From positions 1,302,001-1,366,000 of the forward strand of contig NZ_CP146091.1 in the NCBI RefSeq assembly GCF_037023145.1: a DNA stretch of 64,000 nucleotides, given 5' to 3'. A model generated the notes under the pieces. That model saw only the letters and a program-made list of their open reading frames with translations, was not told the origin of the DNA and did no database searches. This DNA comes from Ralstonia sp. RRA. Lineage in GTDB: Bacteria > Pseudomonadota > Gammaproteobacteria > Burkholderiales > Burkholderiaceae. A program made the translations under genes and the position numbers. Of the stretch, positions 6,844-14,665 are shown in pieces (the stretch's first letter is position 1; every line of letters begins with the position of its first letter).

Positions 6844-7253
6844 TCAGAACCAAGCCGCCTCAGTTGGCCTGTGCGGCTTCCACTTCGCTGTCCAACACGC
6901 ATGCCGACGCTTCACATCAGCACGCATCTCTTCCTCTGCATGCTCGTCGCTGCGCTTTCGCCATTCTTCGACCGTCAAGCTCGGTTCGCTGCCCAGCCCC
7001 CATGCTTCGATAGGCGCATGGTTGCGAACATCGCGGAGTCGCACACACGCGCTTTTCCCTCGCCGTGCAACACCTGCACACGCGCCCGACAGCAACTCTC
7101 CGAGAGGCCGGTGAGCGTCACCATCTCCATGATCGTGAGCCCACCTGTGCCCGCCGAGAGCAGCGCCGCGAGTACCTTTGCCGTCGTCTCTTCGCGGATC
7201 TTGCTGACGCGCTTTACTAGGTGTGCAGGCTGCTTGCTTGTGGTTCGTTGCAT
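6844..7253 (-). pseudogene. HTH regulatory protein, apparently frameshifted
   Basis: The first frame (from 7253) encodes a winged-helix-like region: REETTAKVLAALLSAG, GLTIMEMVTLTGLSESCCRARVQVLH. A second frame continues naturally with RDVRNHAPIEAWGLGSEPSLTVEEWRKR and ends at 6844, resembling the normal C-terminal tail of small phage transcription regulators. One base missing at the A4 run (minus strand; plus-strand 7053-7056) would join them. Taken literally, the first frame ends at 6975 as a 92-residue protein. Confidence 0.6.
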
Positions 7254-7301
7254 ATCAGTCTCGGGCGATATGTGGAGGTTGGGGTGGTGGTCAGAGCGTT
7301 A

Positions 7302-7919
7302 TCAGGCGCTCTTGCGCTCCAGTTCCGCGACCATCTGCTGCAGTTCGGCTTCGAACTGCAGAAGGGCGCCCAGCATTTCGCTGATGAAATGGTCGTCGCG
7401 AAGAATGCGCTGCACGTACAGTCGAAGGCGCTCACACTGGCGCGGGTCGTAGCTGATGAAGTCCCACCAGGCGCGGCCGGTGACCATCATGTTTCCCTGC
7501 ACCTGCGGCATGTGTTCCTCAGGCATGCCGCAGAGCCACGTGTTGATGTGGACGGCTTCATCGTGCGGAGACTTGATTTCAATGCCGCCGACGGCGCTTA
7601 CCAAGCCATCGGGGGAAGCGCCAATGAAGTCATATCGAGGGTGCACGACAAAAGGGCTACGCTCGACGATGTTGCCGCTGACGAGTTCGTACGTCTGGAC
7701 GGCTGCCTCCTCGACCTCAGTACCCCACGTCAGAGCCCGCCCGCCAATTTCGTGCGCGGGGGTGCCTGCCATGCGTTCAAATGCCAGCTTGCGCATGAGC
7801 GTGCCTCGTGCTGCGGTGGGCTTGCCGCCCTTGGTGGTACTGATGATGTCGACAAAGCACGAGGCGGTCAGCTTGCCGGCACGGGCTTGGTGCCACTCTT
7901 CTGTGCGCTGATCAGCCAT
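7302..7919 (-). CDS. YqaJ-family viral recombinase (5'-3' exonuclease)
   Basis: 205 residues, start MADQRTEEWHQARAGKLTAS, whose ATG overlaps the RecT stop (ATGGCTGA). This is the lambda-exonuclease/YqaJ fold. Visible motifs include the N-terminal EWHQAR, the helix with GTLMRKLAFERM, SPDGLV (acidic residue) and GIEIKSP, the ExK of the PD-(D/E)xK active site. With the RecT annealing protein it should form a two-component recombinase that resects double-strand ends during phage replication. Length is typical. Confidence 0.92.
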   Translation of the reverse strand: MADQRTEEWHQARAGKLTASCFVDIISTTKGGKPTAARGTLMRKLAFERMAGTPAHEIGGRALTWGTEVEEAAVQTYELVSGNIVERSPFVVHPRYDFIGASPDGLVSAVGGIEIKSPHDEAVHINTWLCGMPEEHMPQVQGNMMVTGRAWWDFISYDPRQCERLRLYVQRILRDDHFISEMLGALLQFEAELQQMVAELERKSA

Positions 7920-8712
7920 TGCTTTGCTCCTGAGCTTGAACATCGGTCGGCGCAGCCTCACCGGTCAGCGCTTTGAGGCGCGACAGTTCGTCAGGGCCGA
8001 TGGCCTTGCGGTCATCCTTGGTCAACTTTCCCCATGCATCGGCAAGCGGATCGGCGCCGCCTTCCTTGGCTACGATCTCCAGGTCGGTGATGATGTTGTT
8101 GAGGCGGTCGTCTCGCTCAGCGGGCTTCGGAAGCGCCGCTTGGGCGATTTGCGAGGGTGAAGCGTTGCGCGGCGTGATGTCTCGTTCCGTGGGGATGTCC
8201 ATGACTTCTTCCGCAATCGGGATGCCCTTCAGCACGTCGCTGAATTTGTCGCGCAGCGCGAACGCGCGTGCGCGCATCTTCTTCATTCGCTTCGGATACT
8301 GTGTCCACGGCCCAGACTTGTTCAGCAAGCCGGCCGTTTTGGCTTCGGCGTCCCCGAAACGCTCGACGTGCTCGTCGTGCCCACGGCGCTTCACCACGCA
8401 GACTGCCGTGCCGTTTTCGTCGTACTCGTTGACGTACTCGCAGGCCGGGGATGCCAGAACCAACGCGAGCACCGCATCACCCCAGAGCGAGGGGCGACCG
8501 TTGATCACGGCGATGTTCTGCATGGCCTGCATGGGCTTGAGTCCAAGCTCCATGCCCCACTGGATCGCAACAAGCACGTTGCCGGGCTTGCCCTGAAAGT
8601 CCTTGGGCACGATCGAGGAATCCGCCAGATGTCCGGCAAACTCCATGGCCTCCTGCAGATTGCGTGGGGAAAGGTCAAACTGCTGCGGCTGGATTGCTGC
8701 TACTTCGCTCAC
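7912..8712 (-). CDS. recT: RecT-family single-strand annealing protein
   Basis: 266 residues. Family features are QEAMEFAGHLADSSIVPKDF, the Gly/Leu-rich GMELGLKPMQAMQNIAVING, and PKRMKKMRARAFALRDKF. RecT coats single strands exposed by the partner exonuclease and anneals homologous DNA. The gene precedes yqaJ and overlaps it, a standard exonuclease/annealase pair. The C-terminal 60 residues are variable and acidic. Confidence 0.93.
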   Translation of the reverse strand: MSEVAAIQPQQFDLSPRNLQEAMEFAGHLADSSIVPKDFQGKPGNVLVAIQWGMELGLKPMQAMQNIAVINGRPSLWGDAVLALVLASPACEYVNEYDENGTAVCVVKRRGHDEHVERFGDAEAKTAGLLNKSGPWTQYPKRMKKMRARAFALRDKFSDVLKGIPIAEEVMDIPTERDITPRNASPSQIAQAALPKPAERDDRLNNIITDLEIVAKEGGADPLADAWGKLTKDDRKAIGPDELSRLKALTGEAAPTDVQAQEQSNG

Positions 8713-8757
8713 GATGGACTCCTAACCCTAGACTCGGCCGGGTGTAATGGGTGATGG

Positions 8758-9882
8758 TTAAGCTGCTTTAGGCATTTCGGCTTCGACCACTTCGGCGGCG
8801 TCGATTGCCGAGCGCAGCTGTGCAGCGCAGAACATGTCCGGGCCTTCGACCAGCGCTGCCTTGCAGGCCGCCAGAAGCAGATGAGCAGCGCCGCGCAACT
8901 GTTCGTCGGCTGCCTGTGCCGCTGCCGCGCGTTGCGCTTCTTCGCGCTTACGTTGCTCTTCGACCTCGCGCTGTTGGCGTTCCAACTGGGCGCGCTCTTC
9001 GGCAAGACGACGCGCTTCCGCTTCCTGTGCTGCGCGTTGTGCACTCAGTTCAGCTTCTTCGGCTGCCAACTTCTCGCGGGCAACGCGGTCGGCCTCGGCG
9101 CGCTCGGCGGCGAGCTGGCGCTCGTGCGCTTCACGTTCGGCGCGCAATTGCGCTTCTTGGGTTTCGCGTTCAGCCGCTAGGCGACGCTCTTCTTCTGCGC
9201 GTGCGGCAGCGGCTTGCGCTTGGCGCTCTGCTTCTTCACGACGCAGGCGATCGAGTTCTTCGCGCTCCGCAGCCAGGCGCGCCGCTTCTTCTTCGCGGGC
9301 AACCGCTTGGGCGTGGAGCTCGCGCAGCTTGTCGAGCGTTTCGTCCTTGGCAAGCTGGGCTTGTCCTTGGAATTCCTCAAACGAGGCGTCGATCACCATG
9401 CGCTCGATGTCGCCGATGTGTTCCAAGACCAAGGCCGGCTTGCATGTGGCCGCTGCAGCGACCGCGCCACGGATTTCGGCGATACGCTCTTGCAGCGTGG
9501 CAATCCGGCGCTTTTCAGCTTCGGCATTGGCCAGCTTTTCGCGCTCGCGCTCCGCATCCCATGCATCACGCAGGCCGCGCAGGCGATCTTCTTCCGGTTC
9601 GATGATCGCGATCAGTCGCTTCTCTTCTTCGATCACGGCCTTCGAGAACTTGGTAGCGTCGTCGCGCGCTTCCTTGCCCGCCTTGCTGATGGCGATACGC
9701 GCGTTGGCCAACGTCATCATGGCGCCATGGCATTGCTCACGGCCTGCGGGGTTCTTGATCTCGACGATGTCTGCGTGCTTTTTTGCCAGCGCCAGCAGAT
9801 TGGCTTCATGCTCTTTGGTGCCAAGCGCAATTGCGGCGCGCTCGGGCAATGTGAGCGCAGTGGTTTTCTCAGCTTCGGTCAT
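8758..9882 (-). CDS. Long coiled-coil phage protein (recombination operon)
   Basis: 374 residues. The first 110 or so form a helical domain. From about residue 110 the chain is rich in Glu, Arg and Ala with heptad-like spacing (RLAAEREELDRLRREEAERQ), a long coiled coil, ending in an Ala-rich region. Its position directly upstream of recT resembles DUF1351-type proteins that accompany RecT/YqaJ modules. Probably an accessory or scaffold factor for recombination; specific role unknown. Confidence 0.8.
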   Translation of the reverse strand: MTEAEKTTALTLPERAAIALGTKEHEANLLALAKKHADIVEIKNPAGREQCHGAMMTLANARIAISKAGKEARDDATKFSKAVIEEEKRLIAIIEPEEDRLRGLRDAWDAEREREKLANAEAEKRRIATLQERIAEIRGAVAAAATCKPALVLEHIGDIERMVIDASFEEFQGQAQLAKDETLDKLRELHAQAVAREEEAARLAAEREELDRLRREEAERQAQAAAARAEEERRLAAERETQEAQLRAEREAHERQLAAERAEADRVAREKLAAEEAELSAQRAAQEAEARRLAEERAQLERQQREVEEQRKREEAQRAAAAQAADEQLRGAAHLLLAACKAALVEGPDMFCAAQLRSAIDAAEVVEAEMPKAA

Positions 9883-9901
9883 CTTGGTTTTCTCCTCGTT
9901 G

Positions 9902-10093
9902 TTATCGAATCAGCGCGCCGGCCGCGCAGCCGACGACAAACGCCATCACTGCGCCGCAACCGATGCCGGTGGCGATGGCCGTTGCCCAGTCTTTCCAGGT
10001 GGGCTGTGTGGCGAGCTGCGAGCCCGGGCCAAATGCCTCGGCCAGCGTGCGGTACTCGTGGTAGTCGACGATCTCGGGTGTGGGTACGCGCAT
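9902..10093 (-). CDS. Small membrane protein
   Basis: 63 residues with one strong transmembrane stretch (ATAIATGIGCGAVMAFVVGCAAG) near the C-terminus. The ATG overlaps the stop of the upstream gene (TGATG). A soluble N-terminus of about 35 residues would face the cytoplasm. Function unknown; small membrane proteins are common in early phage operons. Confidence 0.65.
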   Translation of the reverse strand: MRVPTPEIVDYHEYRTLAEAFGPGSQLATQPTWKDWATAIATGIGCGAVMAFVVGCAAGALIR

Positions 10094-10257
10094 CACAGCA
10101 CCCCGTGGCGGATGAGTTCGACGACTGCCACGTAGACCATCACTCCGAGCGCAGCGATGTTCATCAGCATGTTGTTGCGCTTGCGCCGTGCGAGTTCTGC
10201 CTGGCGATTCTCGCGGTCTGCCACGCGCTGCGCGGCTTGGTCATCTGTCAGGTGCAT
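10093..10257 (-). CDS. Small membrane protein
   Basis: 54 residues: a basic, helical N-terminus (MHLTDDQAAQRVADRENRQA) followed by one transmembrane helix (NIAALGVMVYVAVVELI). I chose the ATG two bases after the upstream stop; a longer in-frame extension would lie inside the upstream gene. Function unknown. Confidence 0.6.
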   Translation of the reverse strand: MHLTDDQAAQRVADRENRQAELARRKRNNMLMNIAALGVMVYVAVVELIRHGVL

Positions 10258-10258
10258 T

Positions 10259-10691
10259 TCAGGCTCCCGTTTTTTTCTTACGGCTATTGCCGTAGACATG
10301 CTCAAAAGCAACTTTGCGTGCCCATCCAAATTCGACGCCAAGTTGATCGGCCAGCTTGCTTTGCCGCATAAAATCGCCCCCATGCTGGCGATTCGTTTGG
10401 AAGGTGCATGAGTGTCCAGAGCCGATCTGCAGGCGATCCATCAGTGACTGGGCACGCTCCTTATCCTTGCTGGCCTGATCCCGGATACGCAGGTGATAGT
10501 TACCGGCCGACGTCTTGTGCGGATAGAAGATCAAGCGCACGTCTGCCGATGCGAACGTCATCGCTTCGTAGTCGTGAACACCCCACGCCAGTTCACCTGG
10601 CTCGCCATCCAGAACCACGCGCGATCTCAAATTCGAGCTTGTAGTCCCGCTTGTATTTGCCGGCCATTGGGTCGCGCATGCCAGGCTCCAT
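10259..10691 (-). pseudogene. Hypothetical phage protein, apparently frameshifted
   Basis: The ATG at 10691 abuts the upstream stop (TAAATG) and starts MEPGMRDPMAGKYKRDYKLEFEI. That frame soon ends, but the next frame continues with RVVLDGEPGELAWGVHDYEAM to 10259. The break falls in the CG repeat at 10618-10623; a lost CG dinucleotide would restore about 143 residues. If no frameshift exists, only a 123-residue TTG-start ORF (10259-10630) remains. No function recognised. Confidence 0.5.
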
Positions 10692-11009
10692 TTAGGCCGG
10701 ATCGAACGTCAGCGCCTGCAGCTTGCCGATGCGCTCGTTGATGTCTGCCACCTTCGCGTTGCATTCCTTGCGCAGGTGATCCTTCTCAGCGTTCAGCGCG
10801 CGGATCATCGCGGCGGCCGGATCAACGTCATCGCGTACCTCAGCAACGATGGTGTGCTCCGCGACCTTGGTGTACTTGCCATAGCCGCGCATCCCTTCTT
10901 TCGCCCATCGCTCGTAGTCGATGGAACTGAAGTGATACTTCAGACCATCACCTTCCCAAGGCTCTTTGGGCTCAGCGAAGATCCAGCCCTTGATCTCAAT
11001 CGTTTTCAT
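10692..11009 (-). CDS. Hypothetical phage protein
   Basis: 105 residues starting MKTIEIKGWIFAEPKEPWEG, a recognisable type of small conserved phage protein. The C-terminal 45 residues form a helical segment (MIRALNAEKDHLRKECNAKV). Part of the leftward operon. Function unknown. Confidence 0.75.
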   Translation of the reverse strand: MKTIEIKGWIFAEPKEPWEGDGLKYHFSSIDYERWAKEGMRGYGKYTKVAEHTIVAEVRDDVDPAAAMIRALNAEKDHLRKECNAKVADINERIGKLQALTFDPA

Positions 11010-11043
11010 GTCTCATCCCCTGCTGGTTGTTCAGTGGCGGCGG

Positions 11044-11304
11044 TTAGGCGATCTGTTCCCAGTGCGCCAAATTGATCTGACGCGCCGCATGCACACGCGC
11101 CCACAAACGACCAGCAGCATCACGGCCAGCCGGTGTGTAGTCGAATCGGACTTCATGCAGGTAGGCCGTGCCGTCGCCCATCGTCACGCCCACCGCGTAT
11201 GCCTCATCCGGCAGGCAAGTCATCGGGCCTTCTTCCGTGGTGACTTGGTAGGCCGGCAGAAAATCTCGCGGATTCACAATCTGTGCTTTCTGGAACGTTG
11301 CCAT
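11044..11304 (-). CDS. Hypothetical phage protein
   Basis: 86 residues with mixed beta and helix propensity (YAVGVTMGDGTAYLHEVRFDY). No motif or membrane segment recognised. The downstream gene starts 35 bp away, so it is not coupled by overlap. Confidence 0.65.
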   Translation of the reverse strand: MATFQKAQIVNPRDFLPAYQVTTEEGPMTCLPDEAYAVGVTMGDGTAYLHEVRFDYTPAGRDAAGRLWARVHAARQINLAHWEQIA

Positions 11305-11319
11305 TTCGTCATCCCCTCA

Positions 11320-11481
11320 TCAGTAGCGCCGCTTCTGCGCGCGCTCGTCGTCCAGCTCATCTAGAAACGTTTCGATCTGTCGGCTTCCACGTGTGGCCCA
11401 CAGGCACGCACCGGCAAAGATCGCCAAAACTGCAACGAAGCCAAACAGCACAACCAGAACGCGGGTCTCTTCGTAGGTCAT
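11320..11481 (-). CDS. Small membrane protein
   Basis: 53 residues, start MTYEETRVLVVLFGF. One transmembrane helix spans roughly residues 8-28, followed by a charged tail (FLDELDDERAQKRRY). The ATG lies eight bases after the upstream stop. Function unknown. Confidence 0.6.
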   Translation of the reverse strand: MTYEETRVLVVLFGFVAVLAIFAGACLWATRGSRQIETFLDELDDERAQKRRY

Positions 11482-11488
11482 CGAGGCC

Positions 11489-11800
11489 TCACGCTGCGTG
11501 GGGCAGGGACATGCCGAGCGAGCGCTCCAGCCGGCCGCGCGATTCCTCTTCGGCGAGCAGGGCGTCGGCGGCTTTCTCTTCCTCGGCCACGGCATTGCGG
11601 ATGTCGCGCAGGAACTGCTGCACCAGCTCGCGGCCGAGCGAAGCCATCGCGGCATCGCCAAGGTCATTGCGCAGGAGCGCGTTCGCAATGGGCGCCATGT
11701 AGACGTGCGTGTCGTCGAGGCCCTGGTCCGCGCAGTACATGCCGTTGGCCACAAGGGCTTCGCACACAAGGCGTTCCGTCTGGGTGACTGCGTTGACCAT
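11489..11800 (-). CDS. First gene of the leftward early operon, hypothetical
   Basis: 103 residues from MVNAVTQTERLV, with GGAGAGCAG upstream of the ATG. A longer frame would run through the operator region and is rejected. Mostly helical, with an acidic C-terminal half (AVAEEEKAADALLAEEESRG). It lies just downstream of the paired operators at 11849-11888, so its transcript should be repressed in the lysogen. Function unknown. Confidence 0.7.
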   Translation of the reverse strand: MVNAVTQTERLVCEALVANGMYCADQGLDDTHVYMAPIANALLRNDLGDAAMASLGRELVQQFLRDIRNAVAEEEKAADALLAEEESRGRLERSLGMSLPHAA

Positions 11801-11848
11801 CGCTGCTCTCCATCTGTTGGCACCGTGTGGTGCGTCGATGGAGGAATA

Positions 11849-11888
11849 GTAGCGAATGCTACTAGCGATAGCAAGTAGCAAATGCTAC
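11849..11888. promoter_or_regulatory. Left operator pair (OL)
   Basis: Two 14-bp inverted repeats, GTAGCGAATGCTAC (11849-11862) and GTAGCAAATGCTAC (11875-11888), 26 bp centre to centre. They match operators next to the repressor gene at 13176-13228. They precede the leftward early operon, equivalent to lambda OL. Confidence 0.8.
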
Positions 11889-11927
11889 TGATGGAGTGGA
11901 AATTTGTAACAGGTGGGGGCGGGCAAC

Positions 11928-11955
11928 AAAAAAGCCCGCACTTGGCGGGCTTTTA
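11928..11955. terminator. Intrinsic terminator
   Basis: GCCCGC-ACTTG-GCGGGC stem-loop flanked by A-rich and TTTT runs, so it can work in both directions. It lies between the end of the repressor transcript and the left operators. Confidence 0.8.
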
Positions 11956-11994
11956 TGGCGATGGGCGTTCGCCCGGTATAAATCGATGCCGCTT

Positions 11995-12348
11995 TCAATA
12001 GTCGCGTAGGCCTGGCCGTGTGCGGGCTACGCGCATGCAGGCTGCCCAAGCGTGGAAATCCCCCGTGTAGTTGAACCCGCTCTCGGCTTTACAGGTGTCC
12101 CACATCTGCTCCGAGATCGTGTTGTCGGTCCGCAGGTCGTCCACTTCCTTGAGGCCACGCAAAAACCCGTCATAGCACCGCTTCTCAAGCGTTGGCTGGG
12201 CTTCAGCTGCCGCGAGGTCAGCGCAGCGGCGTTTCCACGATGACCCAACGGCTTTGAGCTCCGCATCGGACATGTCTTTTGCGAGGGCCGCAGGCGTGGC
12301 CAGCAAGCTTGCAAGAAGGGCGATCAGAGCAGGTTCAACAGCTCGCAT
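11995..12348 (-). CDS. Exported protein co-expressed with the repressor
   Basis: 117 residues. A signal peptide is evident: hydrophobic LIALLASLLATPAALA followed by KDMSDAE. Four cysteines in the mature part could form disulfides in the periplasm. The ATG overlaps the repressor stop (TGATG), so it is made in the lysogen from the repressor transcript. That position is typical of superinfection-exclusion or lysogenic-conversion genes; the role is inferred and no known exclusion family is recognised. Confidence 0.75.
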   Translation of the reverse strand: MRAVEPALIALLASLLATPAALAKDMSDAELKAVGSSWKRRCADLAAAEAQPTLEKRCYDGFLRGLKEVDDLRTDNTISEQMWDTCKAESGFNYTGDFHAWAACMRVARTRPGLRDY

Positions 12349-13166
12349 CAGAAATCCCCCATGCCAGATCGGTATTTCACCCGGCCGACGATGTCGACGT
12401 GTTCAAGCTGATCAGGTGGGACAACCAGCGACTTGTACTTAGGATTGTCGCTAACAATGTCAATGGAACCGTTGGGCAGCTTAAACAGGCGTTTCACCAA
12501 CATCTCCCCTGCATAGACCACAGCGAAGACCCCGCCGCTTGCAGGGATGCGCTTATCGGCTCTGTCCACCACGACAGTGTCATCGTTAAAGAGGCGTGTC
12601 TCCATGCTGTCGCCCCGCACTTTCACTGCCACCAAGTTCTTCGGGCTCGCGTCCAGACGCCGGATGTAGTCTGCTTGAAAGGGCAGCGGCTCTTTTTCTT
12701 CGATGTGCCAAGTCTCGCGCCCATTGCCGGCGGACAACGCGACGTCGACGTGAGTGATCAGAACGGTGGTCTCCGGCGGCAGTTCTTCGAGCGAGCTGTA
12801 GACAGAAATAGGCCGAGCAGGGAAGCCCGTGCTTTCCGCAATCTTCTTCAACGCAGCCTCTTCGGCCTCGGATAGTTCTCGTTCACGATCAAGTCGGTCG
12901 GCTTCCTCCAGCGCCCACGCTACTTCCGAGCTTAACGAGGGAAGTTTTAGAGGGCGAAAGAACCACTGTGACATGCCAGGCAGCTCTTCGATTGTACGGA
13001 TCGTCTTTTCGCTGACTGGCCGATTGCCGGACAGCATTTGCCGGACAAAGGCGCCGTCCTTGTAGCCGAGCCGTTTGCCGAACGCCGTCACGTTGCCGTC
13101 GGCAACTTTGTCCACGGCAGCCTTAAGACGCTGAACGCGCCATTCCTGAATCTCTTTTTCGTTCAT
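12348..13166 (-). CDS. cI: CI-like repressor (S24/LexA-type peptidase)
   Basis: 272 residues, start MNEKEIQEWRV; upstream in-frame extension would cross the operators and is rejected. The N-terminal helix-turn-helix covers about residues 15-70 (NVTAFGKRLGYKDGAFVRQML). The C-terminal S24 domain has the catalytic Ser in VRGDSMETRL and Lys in GEMLVKRLF; an Ala-Gly in LSAGNG is a candidate self-cleavage site. It should bind the GTAGC-N4-GCTAC operators to maintain lysogeny and be inactivated by RecA filaments after DNA damage. Confidence 0.93.
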   Translation of the reverse strand: MNEKEIQEWRVQRLKAAVDKVADGNVTAFGKRLGYKDGAFVRQMLSGNRPVSEKTIRTIEELPGMSQWFFRPLKLPSLSSEVAWALEEADRLDRERELSEAEEAALKKIAESTGFPARPISVYSSLEELPPETTVLITHVDVALSAGNGRETWHIEEKEPLPFQADYIRRLDASPKNLVAVKVRGDSMETRLFNDDTVVVDRADKRIPASGGVFAVVYAGEMLVKRLFKLPNGSIDIVSDNPKYKSLVVPPDQLEHVDIVGRVKYRSGMGDF

Positions 13167-13175
13167 GGCCGCAAC

Positions 13176-13228
13176 GTAGCATGCGCTACTAGAAGCATTG
13201 GCTACTTGCGGAAGGTAGCAAATGCTAC
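13176..13228. promoter_or_regulatory. Right operator set (OR)
   Basis: Two clear sites, GTAGCATGCGCTAC (13176-13189) and GTAGCAAATGCTAC (13215-13228), with a degenerate third, GAAGCATTGGCTAC (13192-13205), between. They fill the gap between the divergent repressor and Cro-like genes, as in lambda OR. The last site is identical to one in the left pair. Confidence 0.8.
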
Positions 13229-13240
13229 TAGTATTGCTGC

Positions 13241-13513
13241 ATGAACCTCGATCAATACCTTTCATCGGATGGCGCCCTCTCTGTCGCACAGCTTCGCGAG
13301 CGGATGCAAAGCCTTGGCTATGAGGTCAAGAGCAACGCCCAGATCCGCCAGTGGCGACACGGATACGGCGGTCGGCGTCCAGATCCGAAGAACTGCATCG
13401 GAATCGAGCGCGCGACCAACTGCGTTGTTACGCGCAAGGATTTGCGCCCCGACGACTGGCAACAGATTTGGCCGGACTGGAAGGAAGGAAGCGATCGAAG
13501 TAGCGGCATCTGA
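13241..13513 (+). CDS. Cro-like/YdaS-family DNA-binding protein
   Basis: 90 residues starting MNLDQYLSSDGALSVAQLRE. The pattern NAQIRQWRHGYG, IERATNCVVTRKDLRPDDWQQIWP is the YdaS/Cro helix-turn-helix family. It is divergent from the repressor and first in the rightward transcript, so it should act as Cro, competing for the same operators to favour lytic growth. Confidence 0.88.
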   Translation: MNLDQYLSSDGALSVAQLRERMQSLGYEVKSNAQIRQWRHGYGGRRPDPKNCIGIERATNCVVTRKDLRPDDWQQIWPDWKEGSDRSSGI

Positions 13514-13520
13514 AGAAGCG

Positions 13521-13550
13521 AAAGGGCATCGGGTTTCGATGCCCTTTATT
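13521..13550 (+). terminator. Intrinsic terminator after cro
   Basis: GGGCATCG-GGTTT-CGATGCCC stem followed by TTTATT, just after the Cro-like gene. Equivalent in position to lambda tR1, so antitermination or partial read-through would be needed for replication gene expression. Confidence 0.75.
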
Positions 13551-13561
13551 CGGCCTCAAGG

Positions 13562-13585
13562 CCAACCGGTAATCCAACCGGTAAT
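13562..13585. repeat. Tandem 12-bp repeat
   Basis: CCAACCGGTAAT twice in direct tandem, between the cro terminator and the next gene. CCGGTAAT is partly palindromic. It could bind the downstream CII-like regulator; that is inference only. Confidence 0.5.
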
Positions 13586-13616
13586 TCGATGATTTTTCAC
13601 TATCACAACAAAAAAA

Positions 13617-14012
13617 ATGCAAACGACCGAGAGCCTTGAAACCCGCGCCCAGCTTGGGGTTCCGAGCGCGGCGATCCATTCGAACCCAGCGGCGGCACGT
13701 TTTCTCCCGCCGCACATCATCGCGGCTTGCGACAGCTTCCGCGCGGCGTGCGTGGTTGCCTGGGAAAACCGGGCCAACCCGCATCTGCAGAAGCGCACGC
13801 TGGCCGAGCTTTGCGGCCTGTACGCGCCGCACGTCAGCGACTACTTCCATGCATCCGCCAGTGATACGAAGGGCAACGGCCGTCGGTCGCTGCCCGCTGA
13901 GCACATCCACGCTGTGGAGCGGGTGCTCGGCAACCGGGCAATCAGCCAGTACCTGTCCCGGCTCGCTCAATTGACGCTCATGGAAGAAGTCATCGCATCG
14001 AGGAACGCATGA
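13617..14012 (+). CDS. Putative regulatory protein, CII-like position
   Basis: 131 residues. The middle (KRTLAELCGLYAPHVSDYFH and SLPAEHIHAVERVLGNRAISQYL) reads as a lambda-repressor-like helix-turn-helix with target recognition helix. It is the second gene of the rightward operon, as CII is in lambda. DNA binding is likely; the specific role is inferred. Confidence 0.7.
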   Translation: MQTTESLETRAQLGVPSAAIHSNPAAARFLPPHIIAACDSFRAACVVAWENRANPHLQKRTLAELCGLYAPHVSDYFHASASDTKGNGRRSLPAEHIHAVERVLGNRAISQYLSRLAQLTLMEEVIASRNA

Positions 14013-14197
14013 ACGAACAAGAGGCGTTGCGCGTCGCCCGCGAGGCGATGAAGCGCGCCACAGAGAGACACGGCGAAGACCGGGCTGCAATCCTGGCCGA
14101 CGTGGAGGAACAGGCGAACGCCGATCCAAAGCTGCTAGAGGCGTTTTCGAGGGTAGGGCATCTGCTGATCCAGTCCGAGCAAGCAGATCGCCATTGA
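14009..14197 (+). CDS. Small helical phage protein
   Basis: 62 residues, almost entirely charged helix (EALRVAREAMKRATERHGED). ATGA overlap with the upstream gene. No family recognised. Confidence 0.65.
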   Translation: MNEQEALRVAREAMKRATERHGEDRAAILADVEEQANADPKLLEAFSRVGHLLIQSEQADRH

Positions 14198-14210
14198 GAG
14201 AGGGCGGGAC

Positions 14211-14504
14211 ATGCGCACCAACGTTGCCGCGTCGTCGATCGACGCGTATTACAGCGCGCCTACGCGCACCACTGCAAAGCTGCAGTGCGACCGCATTGTC
14301 GAATGTGTCGAAGCCGTCGAAACGGCCACCATCGCCGAGATCGCGTTTCTCTTGAATATGGAGAAATCCAGCGTCTCGGGCCGGCGCAACGAACTCATCG
14401 CCGCGGGGCGCCTGGTGCTGGCTGGTGAGCGTAAGTGCGCAGTGACTGGCCGCACTGTGCAAGCCGTCAAGGTGCCGGCAAAGCAGGGGAGCCTGTTCCA
14501 ATGA
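14211..14504 (+). CDS. Winged-helix DNA-binding protein
   Basis: 97 residues. AETATIAEIAFLLNMEKSSVSGRRNELIAAGRLVLAGERK-type spacing is that of a MarR/ArsR-style winged helix: recognition helix followed by a beta wing. Located in the replication operon; it may be a transcription regulator or a replication-associated DNA-binding protein. Confidence 0.7.
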   Translation: MRTNVAASSIDAYYSAPTRTTAKLQCDRIVECVEAVETATIAEIAFLLNMEKSSVSGRRNELIAAGRLVLAGERKCAVTGRTVQAVKVPAKQGSLFQ

Positions 14505-14665
14505 GCGCCCAATCTCAGCCCGTAGTCGACAGGCGCCGGCAACTGCTGGATGAGCTACTGCATCGCATGACGGTTGCCCAATCGATCGAGGTGCGCGTGC
14601 AGCTTTGCGCTGAAGCCAAGCGTGAACTCGACAAGATCATTCCTGCTCCAGGAGGCTCGCAGTAA
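14501..14665 (+). CDS. Small phage protein
   Basis: 54 residues, start MSAQSQPVVDRR, with its ATG overlapping the upstream stop and its own stop touching the start of the next gene. Helical, Leu- and Arg-rich (LLDELLHRMTVAQSIEVR). Coupling to both neighbours is the main support. Function unknown. Confidence 0.6.
   Translation: MSAQSQPVVDRRRQLLDELLHRMTVAQSIEVRVQLCAEAKRELDKIIPAPGGSQ

Noticed and set aside
13428..14501. 357-codon minus-strand frame opposite the CII-like operon
   Set aside because: The plus-strand genes are coupled by ATGA overlaps and have HTH motifs; the minus frame is Arg/Cys-rich without domains.
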